Part shown: in pieces, positions 1 to 5,159 of the stretch
How the letters are laid out: every line of letters begins with the position of its first letter
How positions within the stretch are numbered: the stretch's first letter is position 1
Assembly (NCBI GenBank): GCA_051880395.1
Contig: JBJENW010000006.1
Span: 1-5,159 of the forward strand
DNA from: JBJENW01 sp051880395
GTDB taxonomy: Bacteria > Bacillota > Clostridia > Lachnospirales > Lachnospiraceae
Reading direction: 5' to 3'
Length of the DNA stretch: 5,159 nucleotides
Program-made: the position numbers and the translations under genes
Notes under the pieces: model-generated
What the model was told of the DNA's origin: nothing
The model's database searches: none
What the model saw: the letters and a program-made list of their open reading frames with translations, nothing else

Positions 1-2694
1 TCCATCCTTTGAAATATAAGATGCGGTGCGATAGCTCAGATAATAATAAGCAGCGATGGCTTTTATTTCATTGTAAACATGCATCTGCGTTCTTTTCCCA
101 TCTACTTTTTTTACTAGTGAGGTATACGCTTTTTTTCGTTTTTTCTCATTCATACGAAAAAAAGGAGTTGCAATTTCTGAAACATAGCGCATTGTAGAAT
201 TATGCTCGTCTGCGGATACTGCTTTTAAATAAAGTACGTTTTTTTCTTCTGTATTTTTATCTTTTGAAATATCATCTTCATCTGTTGGAAATTTCAATTT
301 AATTGTCTGGCCTATTTTCGGGTCGTACGAAGATTCTTCTTTTTGAATCATTGTTTTAAAATAGTTCGGTGTTACTTCAAGTCCCCAACCATCTTTGTCC
401 CTTCTCATTTCATAGACTTTTACTTCTTTCCGAATCCGGTCCCATATCCGATTTGTATCGAGTCCATTCTCCCGTTTTGCGTTGTCGATTTCTAGATTCG
501 AAAGAACTTCCAATTCACAGATAAACGAATACAGATAATCACAATTATATGAAAACCAGTCCTTCTCATTCTGACCAAATCGACAGAGGTTCGGAAAACG
601 CGTCCACAAAATACTGTTCAACAACTGAGACAGATTTACAATTGACCCGATCAGATTGTTTTGCAGTGTGTGATCGATTTCCGCTAATCGGTCTGCACGC
701 GTGCAAGCTTCTGTTTCCTTTTGTTGTTCGTTTTCTTTTGCCAGTCCTTTTTCCTGTTTTTGAACAGTATCGTTTAACCGCAGCATCGGTACCGGAAAAA
801 ATTCCCGTTCCTGTCCATGTTTATCGATAAAACGCTGCCGTTTCACAGCCTCCACGATCACAGGCTGATTCGTCAAAAGCATGATATCCGAATCAAAATC
901 CGCACCGTTTAATCGTTCCATCAGATTGTGATGAATCGAGTTGACACAGACGATCGAATCAGAGAGAGTAAAATACTCTTCGATAAAAGCATTGGATGTA
1001 TTTTTTGCCAAAAACAGATTGCCCATTGTAATATGTGGGGATCTGGCACCGCACAATTCACTTCCGTTTTCAAACATGGTACAGACAATTTCATTCTCAG
1101 AAAGTGCCGCATATTGTTTTCCGTTGACACAGACTGGTTCCGGTTTTTGCGGGATTTGATAGTCTTTCAAAGTTGCACATAAAAACTCAATCGGGTTTCC
1201 AAACAGGGTCGCATAGGTTCCTGGGATCAAGAAACGTCCCTGTTGGACTTGATCTTTGATCTTTTCATTTTGGCGATACAATATATCCCGGCAGAAAGGT
1301 GCGTAAAAAAATTCGTCCGAATAAGAAAGCAGTTGTCTTGCCAGTGCTTCTTTATAAAAATACATATCTTCTGCCGTTGGATTGTTTGGTTGAGATTCCT
1401 CCTGTTCGTCCTCTTCGTCAGACAGAAAAGCCTTACGGTTTAGGTATTCCAGAAATTTTTTTGGATCGCTCTGAATCTCTTTCCAATTTTCCTGGAATGG
1501 TTTTATAAGGTCTTTTGATTCTTCCTCGTTTAATCCAAGCGTATTCAAGAGCTGATAATTGGTTTGTACCATGTTTCCGTATCGGGAAGGAACATCGGTT
1601 TTTACAATTCCGAAAGTGATCTTTGTGCCGCATTTGACTTCGTTCAGCCAGCTTGTGAACGCTTTTTTTAATCCGCGCTTACTGTCTGTTTCTCCATCAT
1701 AAAATTTGAGATATTTCAAACTGCTTTCCGTGATCACGATTTTGATATCTGCGACATCCTTCGCCAGAGTCACACCGTTCAATTCGCTTACACTCGTCAC
1801 TCCGTTATCCTGAAACCATTTTTGCAGTCTCGTCCGAAAGCCACAGGATTTGAAGAAACGATTCCGCAAAAGCAGCATGTGCTTGTCTTTCATGTTTTCT
1901 TCCAGCACATCCTCAAACACACTTTCATCGATGAGGCATTCGCCATCCCAGATTTTATTTTTTACAGGGATGGAATCCGAATAATCGGTGGTAAGATAGC
2001 CTTTTTCATCGGCAGTTACATTCATGCCGGAGGTTTGAAAGACACTTTCCTGGTCACGGATCAGTAAAATGGATTTCTTCGGAACAGAGAACGATGATTG
2101 CATCTCGCTCATCGTCAGTGCCTTGTAGGCTTCCATAGAGACAAGCTGCGCTTTTGGAATATCTTCTGTTTCTGTAATCCCGCAGTTACTCCAGTTCTCC
2201 ATATCTGCATACAGATCTTCTAAAATGAAAAGGCAGCTTCCGCTTTTTGCTGCACTTGCGCTTCTTTTATAGCGGACATATTTTTTGCCGTTACAGGTAA
2301 AACCGTGTTCGTACAAATAGCTGCGGAGCTCTTTGTATGTTAAATTCACATTGATCAATGCATCAAAATAGCCGAGAAACAGTTCGTTTTTTGATTTTTT
2401 CGGAGGAATCAAGTGAGTCATATGGTTCTTTTTGCAGAGCTTCAGTAGCTGTTCGGTCTCCATACTTTGTTTCAATACATGATGAAACTCTTTCGATGTT
2501 TTTTTTGTTTCAATCGTGTCAACAATTTCCAAAACAATTTTTTCCGTTCCTTTTTTTACACCATTCTCTTTTATTTCTTTGTATTTGATTATTTTCTTGT
2601 CCTTTGCGATTTCCGCACTCTCTTCGTCAGAGATTTTTTTGGAAAAACACATCTTGCCATTTAAGGACAAAATTTTATAATATGCATGTGCCAT
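1..2694 (-). CDS. Two-barrel RNA polymerase-like protein (cellular RdRP / YonO superfamily), C-terminus beyond window
   Basis: 898 codons are open from the ATG at 2694 to the left edge with no stop, so the protein is 3'-truncated by the window. Recognition is by motif. Residues 249-258 (W-DG-CLIDES), 285-290 (GFRTRL) and 321-331 (ITESSLKYLKF), followed by NYQLL (379-383), follow the order of the first double-psi barrel of cellular RNA-dependent RNA polymerases (DG-G, Q-R--G-KG, SM-KF, LNRQ). Residues 486-501 (GRFLIPGTY, GNP), 551-554 (RSPH) and 596-603 (NGADFDSD) match the second barrel, whose DxDxD aspartates hold the catalytic Mg2+. D599, D601 and D603 are all present; the usual glycine of DxDGD is serine 602. 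Residues 679-693 (NNLIGSIVNLSQLLN) may be a helix lining the active site. An acidic linker lies at 425-434. No function for residues 1-240 is recognised. Expected activity is nucleotidyl transfer in the cytoplasm; whether the template is DNA (as in YonO) or RNA (as in RdRPs) cannot be told. The family call is strong, the substrate unknown. Confidence 0.82.
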   Translation of the reverse strand, partial: MAHAYYKILSLNGKMCFSKKISDEESAEIAKDKKIIKYKEIKENGVKKGTEKIVLEIVDTIETKKTSKEFHHVLKQSMETEQLLKLCKKNHMTHLIPPKKSKNELFLGYFDALINVNLTYKELRSYLYEHGFTCNGKKYVRYKRSASAAKSGSCLFILEDLYADMENWSNCGITETEDIPKAQLVSMEAYKALTMSEMQSSFSVPKKSILLIRDQESVFQTSGMNVTADEKGYLTTDYSDSIPVKNKIWDGECLIDESVFEDVLEENMKDKHMLLLRNRFFKSCGFRTRLQKWFQDNGVTSVSELNGVTLAKDVADIKIVITESSLKYLKFYDGETDSKRGLKKAFTSWLNEVKCGTKITFGIVKTDVPSRYGNMVQTNYQLLNTLGLNEEESKDLIKPFQENWKEIQSDPKKFLEYLNRKAFLSDEEDEQEESQPNNPTAEDMYFYKEALARQLLSYSDEFFYAPFCRDILYRQNEKIKDQVQQGRFLIPGTYATLFGNPIEFLCATLKDYQIPQKPEPVCVNGKQYAALSENEIVCTMFENGSELCGARSPHITMGNLFLAKNTSNAFIEEYFTLSDSIVCVNSIHHNLMERLNGADFDSDIMLLTNQPVIVEAVKRQRFIDKHGQEREFFPVPMLRLNDTVQKQEKGLAKENEQQKETEACTRADRLAEIDHTLQNNLIGSIVNLSQLLNSILWTRFPNLCRFGQNEKDWFSYNCDYLYSFICELEVLSNLEIDNAKRENGLDTNRIWDRIRKEVKVYEMRRDKDGWGLEVTPNYFKTMIQKEESSYDPKIGQTIKLKFPTDEDDISKDKNTEEKNVLYLKAVSADEHNSTMRYVSEIATPFFRMNEKKRKKAYTSLVKKVDGKRTQMHVYNEIKAIAAYYYLSYRTASYISKDG

Positions 2695-2704
2695 TGAAAA
2701 CATT

Positions 2705-2710
2705 CTCCTT
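2705..2710 (-). promoter_or_regulatory. Ribosome binding site of the polymerase gene (decides the start)
   Basis: On the minus strand AAGGAG lies 10 nt before the ATG at 2694 but only 1 nt before the in-frame ATG at 2703. The upstream ATG is too close to be used from this site, so 2694 (MAHAYYK) is preferred over 2703 (MFSMAHAYYK). Confidence 0.75.
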
Positions 2711-2721
2711 TGTCTTTGTAG

Positions 2722-2750
2722 TTGACATTATTATAGCATACCGATAAGAT
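2722..2750 (+). promoter_or_regulatory. Candidate rightward promoter overlapping the leftward one
   Basis: TTGACA at 2722-2727 (perfect consensus -35), then a 17-nt spacer and TAAGAT at 2745-2750 (4 of 6 matches to TATAAT). It would start a rightward transcript with a leader of about 150 nt before the gene at 2910. It overlaps the -10 and start region of the leftward promoter, so polymerase binding at the two would be mutually exclusive. The TTGACA could be coincidental. Confidence 0.3.
2730..2738 (-). promoter_or_regulatory. Extended -10 promoter of the polymerase gene
   Basis: Read on the minus strand this is TGCTATAAT, a perfect TGn-TATAAT extended -10. No good -35 lies 17 nt upstream (2753-2758 reads TATTCC), which is tolerated by extended -10 promoters. 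Transcription would start near 2723, giving a leader of about 28 nt that contains the AAGGAG site. The position directly in front of a well-spaced ribosome binding site supports it. Confidence 0.6.
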
Positions 2751-2800
2751 GAGGAATATAAAAAACAGTAAAAAAACGCGAAATTTTGCTGTCAGCTTTT

Positions 2801-2828
2801 TTGTGAAAGAATAAGAAGTGCCTATAAA
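2801..2828 (+). promoter_or_regulatory. Candidate promoter for the hypothetical protein / phosphoesterase pair
   Basis: TTGTGA at 2801-2806 (4 of 6), a 16-nt spacer, and TATAAA at 2823-2828 (5 of 6). The predicted start near 2835 leaves a leader of about 75 nt. A-tracts lie upstream. By box quality it is the best-balanced of the rightward candidates, but none is proven. Confidence 0.4.
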
Positions 2829-2873
2829 TAAGGGTTTTATCGATTTTTTGCACCCTCATGTAAATCCATCTAA

Positions 2874-2882
2874 TGGTATGAT
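2874..2882 (+). promoter_or_regulatory. Alternative extended -10 element close to the gene at 2910
   Basis: TGGTATGAT is a TGn extended -10 with 5 of 6 matches, but without a recognisable -35 at normal spacing. It would start transcription around 2889, just ahead of the AAAGGAG site. It competes with the candidate at 2801-2828 as the real promoter. Confidence 0.3.
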
Positions 2883-2896
2883 GGATGCGGTTTGCG

Positions 2897-2903
2897 AAAG
2901 GAG
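2897..2903 (+). promoter_or_regulatory. Ribosome binding site deciding the start at 2910
   Basis: AAAGGAG followed by a 6-nt spacer and ATG at 2910. The longer frame from a TTG at 2892 would place this site inside the coding region, so the ATG at 2910 is the better start. A second ATG at 2916 is 12 nt away and less likely. Confidence 0.8.
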
Positions 2904-2909
2904 TGGCTG

Positions 2910-3764
2910 ATGCGTATGAAGAAAAGAAACAACATCGATTTTGAAAACCTGGCACACGATGTGATTCATTTTTGTCAAGAATGGGGGATGTGGGATGGCA
3001 TTTCGATTTATACTGGTGGGAAGAGGTATTCCTATTCCAAGCAAAGACAGAAGGTACTTGGTCTGGAGCATGTGAAAGTAAGATGTTGTACGGATAAACA
3101 AATTGACAGAGCAACATCGTATTATAGCGGAGAGGACTGCAATGGAAATCTGATCTATAAAAGCTATGCAAACCCGGAGCATCTTTTTGAGATGAATTAC
3201 GATGGTGTACTCTATGATCTCCTGGTGTATGGCGAGTATGAAGTGGAACTGGCCGATCTATCAGATCGAGCGATCAAGAAAATGATGCAGTCTTCGATAT
3301 ACAACTTCTGTTACGGACTCCAAACTTCTTCTGGGGGTTACTTTGATTTGGAAGAGGAGATGTATACATATGTGGAAGATTTCATGGAGCGGAGAGCAGG
3401 ATGGGATCCGATGGAGTTTGATTCCTACGAGGACTATGTTGCACTAACTGGTGATGACTGGGAGTACAAAGAATGGCAGGAGGAATACTTGGATGATCAG
3501 GAACGTACGATTGAGGAATTTTCCACACAGGAGGAATATTTGGATTATCTGGAGCGCACGATTAGGGAAAGAGAAGAAGAAGTCGAAAAGTCACGTGACT
3601 GGTATTGGGATTTTCGGGGTGAGATCCGCGAAAATCACTTTTATCTGACAGAGTTTTCAGATGTTGTATCGGATATAAAAGCGGAATTTCGTCAGATTTT
3701 CGAACGGTACGGTCTGTGGTATGAAATCGGATGCTCTTGGGGTCTGACAGCCTATCGAGGTTAG
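2910..3764 (+). CDS. Acidic conserved-looking hypothetical protein, 284 aa
   Basis: Complete gene with an ideal ribosome binding site and a TAG stop. I do not recognise a named domain. The product is soluble-looking, with no signal peptide or membrane segment, and rich in Tyr, Trp, Asp and Glu. The N-terminal part (about 8-50, including FENLAHDVIHFCQEWGMWD) and the C-terminal part (FRQIFERYGLWYEIGCSWGL, near 258-277) resemble short hypothetical proteins I associate with clostridial genomes; that is memory, not a search. Residues 190-206 and 207-223 are a tandem duplication (QEEYLD..ERTI.E), which continues into a charged, probably helical or coiled-coil stretch to about 235. It lies 52 bp upstream of the phosphoesterase, same strand, and is probably co-transcribed with it. 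It is divergent from the polymerase gene. Gene call is secure, function unknown. Confidence 0.88.
   Translation: MRMKKRNNIDFENLAHDVIHFCQEWGMWDGISIYTGGKRYSYSKQRQKVLGLEHVKVRCCTDKQIDRATSYYSGEDCNGNLIYKSYANPEHLFEMNYDGVLYDLLVYGEYEVELADLSDRAIKKMMQSSIYNFCYGLQTSSGGYFDLEEEMYTYVEDFMERRAGWDPMEFDSYEDYVALTGDDWEYKEWQEEYLDDQERTIEEFSTQEEYLDYLERTIREREEEVEKSRDWYWDFRGEIRENHFYLTEFSDVVSDIKAEFRQIFERYGLWYEIGCSWGLTAYRG
3477..3578 (+). repeat. Tandem 51-bp in-frame duplication inside the hypothetical protein gene
   Basis: Two 51-bp units (3477-3527 and 3528-3578) begin with almost the same bases, CAGGAGGAATA(C/T)TTGGAT. They encode QEEYLDDQERTIEEF and QEEYLDYLERTIRER. The first two thirds are well conserved and the tails differ, so the duplication is old enough to have diverged. 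The repeat is a multiple of three and keeps the frame. Confidence 0.8.
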
Positions 3765-3804
3765 GTTCTATCGGACTTCAAAACGTATTCATTTTTCACA
3801 CTCG

Positions 3805-3811
3805 AAAGGAG
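3805..3811 (+). promoter_or_regulatory. Ribosome binding site of the phosphoesterase gene
   Basis: AAAGGAG with a 5-nt spacer to the ATG at 3817. The 52-bp gap before it holds no clear promoter, which suggests the gene is read through from the gene at 2910. Confidence 0.8.
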
Positions 3812-3816
3812 AACCT

Positions 3817-4521
3817 ATGGGACATATTTATGTAATGAGCGATGTACACGGAAACTATGAAAAATACAAAAAGATGTTGGAAAAGATTCATTTTTCAGAG
3901 GATGATCTTTTGTATATGCTAGGCGATGTGCTGGATCGGGGCGAAGCTTCGATGAAAGTCTTAAACGACATGATGCTGCATGCCAACATTCTCCCGATCA
4001 TCGGAAATCACGAGTATATGGCGATGCAGTGCCTGACGTTTCTGATGACAGAAGTGACAGAGGAGAGTATTGCGCATTTGGACAGTTCTTTTTTACAGGG
4101 AATGCTAGAATGGCAGAGTGTCGGCGGGCAGTCGACGATCGAGGAATTCCAGAAGCTGTCGATGGAACAACGAGAGGATATTCTGGATTATCTGGGGGAA
4201 TTTACGCTGTACGAAGAAGTCGTAGCAGGTGGAAAGAAATTTGTGCTGGTGCATGCGGGGCTGTCAAATTTTCAGCTCCAAAGAAGTCTGGACGCATACG
4301 ACATCTTTGAAATGATCTTCGAAAAACCGGATTATAGTAAAGTATATTTTCCAGACAAGTACCTTGTGACAGGTCATACGCCGACACGCCTTATTCCACA
4401 GAATCCAAATCCCGATTTCATCTATCAGGCGAATCATCACATTGCCATCGATTGCGGATGCGGGTATGACGGACAGTTGGGGTGTATCTGCCTGGATACG
4501 AGGGAGACGTATTATACGTAA
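3817..4521 (+). CDS. PPP/ApaH-like metallophosphoesterase, 234 aa
   Basis: Complete calcineurin-like phosphoesterase with the family motifs in order: SDVHGN (8-13; D9 and H11 bind metal), GDVLDRG (36-42; D37 bridging metal, R41 phosphate), GNHE (63-66; N64 metal, H65 acid), VHAG (145-148; H146 metal) and TGHTPT (185-190; H187 metal). All metal ligands are present, so it should be an active two-metal enzyme in the cytoplasm. The length fits the bacterial PPP group (lambda phosphatase, PrpA/PrpE, ApaH), typically about 215-280 residues. DRG plus GNHE lean towards a protein Ser/Thr phosphatase, but PrpE- or ApaH-type hydrolysis of dinucleoside polyphosphates cannot be excluded from motifs. It follows the hypothetical gene by 52 bp and is the last gene before the long inverted repeat. 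No signal peptide or membrane segment. The family is secure, the substrate open. Confidence 0.93.
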   Translation: MGHIYVMSDVHGNYEKYKKMLEKIHFSEDDLLYMLGDVLDRGEASMKVLNDMMLHANILPIIGNHEYMAMQCLTFLMTEVTEESIAHLDSSFLQGMLEWQSVGGQSTIEEFQKLSMEQREDILDYLGEFTLYEEVVAGGKKFVLVHAGLSNFQLQRSLDAYDIFEMIFEKPDYSKVYFPDKYLVTGHTPTRLIPQNPNPDFIYQANHHIAIDCGCGYDGQLGCICLDTRETYYT

Positions 4522-4611
4522 CATATGTTAGATGAAAAGCGATTGTTCACATCTGTGTTGCGCGCAGTTTAACAACAACTTTCTATTTAGCCGATTAATT
4601 CTTATGCGGAC
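4522..4611. other. Spacer between the phosphoesterase gene and the inverted repeat
   Basis: 90 bases with no gene and no hairpin-plus-T-run terminator. If the rightward operon ends here, the inverted repeat that follows is the only obvious structure that could stop transcription. Confidence 0.5.
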
Positions 4612-4937
4612 GTTTCCGGGATTCGGCGGGGGATGCGCACAGGGGCGGCTGGTTCAAAAGTGGCTAGACAGAAATGAAGTCGAGTTCGGACGGGCAAAAT
4701 TGCGATGCTTTATTTTTGCCGTCTTCCGTATGTCGGACAGTCTGCACGGATTTGTACGCCAGAGTAAGAATCAAAGGTGGATTCTTTCTCTGGCGTACAA
4801 ATCCGCACAGCCTTTCCGCCTTACGGCAAGACAGCAAAGGCATCGCAATTTTACCCGCCCGAGCTCACTAACATTTCTGTCAAAGCCACTTTTGAACCAG
4901 CCGTCCCTGTGCGCATCCCCCGCCGAATCCCGGAAAC
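4612..4937. repeat. 326-bp long inverted repeat (MITE-like or giant-hairpin element)
   Basis: The two halves are reverse complements over their length. The outer arms 4612-4665 and 4884-4937 match at 53 of 54 positions, starting GTTTCCGGGATTCGGC on one side and ending in its complement on the other. A middle block is conserved (4696-4708 against 4840-4852, 13 of 13), the stretches between have drifted, and the centre is a tight hairpin. Similarity ends sharply at both borders. No target-site duplication is obvious in the flanks. It is more G/C-rich than the DNA on its right. It encodes no transposase. It could be a non-autonomous mobile element, an intergenic repeat family, a structured RNA, or a strong bidirectional transcription stop. 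Confidence 0.85.
4747..4805. repeat. Central hairpin of the long inverted repeat
   Basis: Arms 4747-4772 and 4780-4805 are 26 nt each and pair with a single mismatch around a 7-nt loop (AAAGGTG, 4773-4779). The arm contains CGGATTTGTACGCCAGAG. It is one of the best-conserved parts of the element, which suggests that the folded centre matters. Confidence 0.85.
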
Positions 4938-5159
4938 TGTGTATTGGAACCGAAAGATAATGATAAAATTTGTATACTGTAAAAATTCTAGGAAATACAT
5001 GAAAAGCAGGTGGATATACTGATAAATATTGATTTTTTTAAAGTGGAAAATACCGTCATAAACCGTAAAAAATAGTTTTATCAAATATATTTTTATAATT
5101 GAACACTTCTGAAATTTCGGCTTAATAATAGTAGATTTTATTTGTCGGGAAAACCACAA
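4938..5159. other. A/T-rich right flank with no convincing gene
   Basis: No reading frame with a good ribosome binding site is seen. Two TATACT hexamers (4973-4978 and 5015-5020) and a TTGAAC (5099-5104) followed 19 nt later by AATAAT look promoter-like, but none forms a well-spaced pair. This is probably an upstream region of a gene beyond the window. Confidence 0.4.

Noticed and set aside
549..830. Rightward 93-residue frame, and the other short rightward frames within 1-2694
   Set aside because: All lie antisense to the 898-codon polymerase frame, whose motifs are clear. None has a convincing start signal or domain.
2788..2802. GCTGTCAGC dyad followed by six Ts, terminator-like
   Set aside because: The stem is only 4 bp with a 1-nt loop, too small to fold as a terminator hairpin, and it lies in a divergent promoter region where none is expected.
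2892..2909. TTG start at 2892 for the hypothetical gene
   Set aside because: The AAAGGAG at 2897-2903 would be inside the coding region. The ATG at 2910 has that site at ideal spacing.
2731..3182. Leftward reading frames of 146 and 108 residues antisense to the hypothetical gene
   Set aside because: No ribosome binding site. They are shadows of the well-supported gene at 2910-3764 and would run over the promoter region.
4519..4530. Perfect 12-bp palindrome TAACATATGTTA over the phosphoesterase stop codon
   Set aside because: About one such palindrome is expected by chance in a window of this size. No T-run or second site supports an operator or terminator.
4532..4960. 142-residue rightward reading frame
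   Set aside because: It runs straight through both arms of the inverted repeat, has no ribosome binding site and no recognisable domain. The frame is open by chance in G/C-richer repeat DNA.
4851..5159. Leftward reading frame open to the right edge
   Set aside because: Its start lies outside the window or is unsupported, its end lies in the inverted repeat, and its composition (Ile/Lys/Phe/Tyr-rich) matches translated A/T-rich intergenic DNA.
1..5159. CRISPR arrays, tRNA or rRNA genes, integrase or transposase genes
   Set aside because: None was seen. There are no regularly spaced direct repeats, no cloverleaf or rRNA-like sequence, and no recombinase motif in any frame.

Overview
The window looks like chromosomal or integrated DNA from a low-GC Firmicute, most likely a gut-type clostridium (Lachnospiraceae-like). 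This rests on A/T-rich intergenic DNA, strong AAGGAG or AAAGGAG ribosome binding sites, sigma-A-like promoter elements, and the general look of the acidic hypothetical protein and the phosphoesterase. It is an inference from style; no phylogenetic marker is present.

Layout. Bases 1-2694 (minus strand) are one uninterrupted reading frame of 898 codons that runs off the left edge without a stop. It carries the hallmarks of a single-chain two-barrel RNA polymerase of the eukaryotic RdRP / phage YonO superfamily. There is a barrel-1-like segment (DG.CLIDES, FRTR, SSLKYLKF), a barrel-2-like segment (GTY, GNP, RSPH) and the metal-binding signature NGADFDSD, with three aspartates at residues 599, 601 and 603. 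This is the standout of the window. Bases 2704-2909 are a divergent intergenic region. It holds an extended -10 promoter for the polymerase gene, several candidate promoters for the rightward genes, and helically phased A-tracts. Bases 2910-3764 (plus) encode a 284-residue acidic, aromatic-rich protein of unknown function with an internal 17-residue duplication. Bases 3817-4521 (plus) encode a complete 234-residue PPP/ApaH-like metallophosphoesterase with all the usual metal-site motifs. Bases 4612-4937 are a 326-bp near-perfect long inverted repeat with a compact central hairpin. It is non-coding and probably a MITE-like or structured-RNA element. The last 222 bases are A/T-rich with no convincing gene.

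How it may fit together. The polymerase is transcribed leftward, away from the hypothetical-protein/phosphoesterase pair. That pair is probably one transcription unit (52-bp gap, no clear promoter in it). The shared intergenic region could co-regulate both sides. It is tempting to link a polymerase, a phosphatase that might act on proteins or on NpnN-type nucleotides and RNA caps, and a DNA segment whose transcript would fold into a long duplex. Only adjacency supports this. The two rightward genes also look like ordinary clostridial genes that could be unrelated neighbours.
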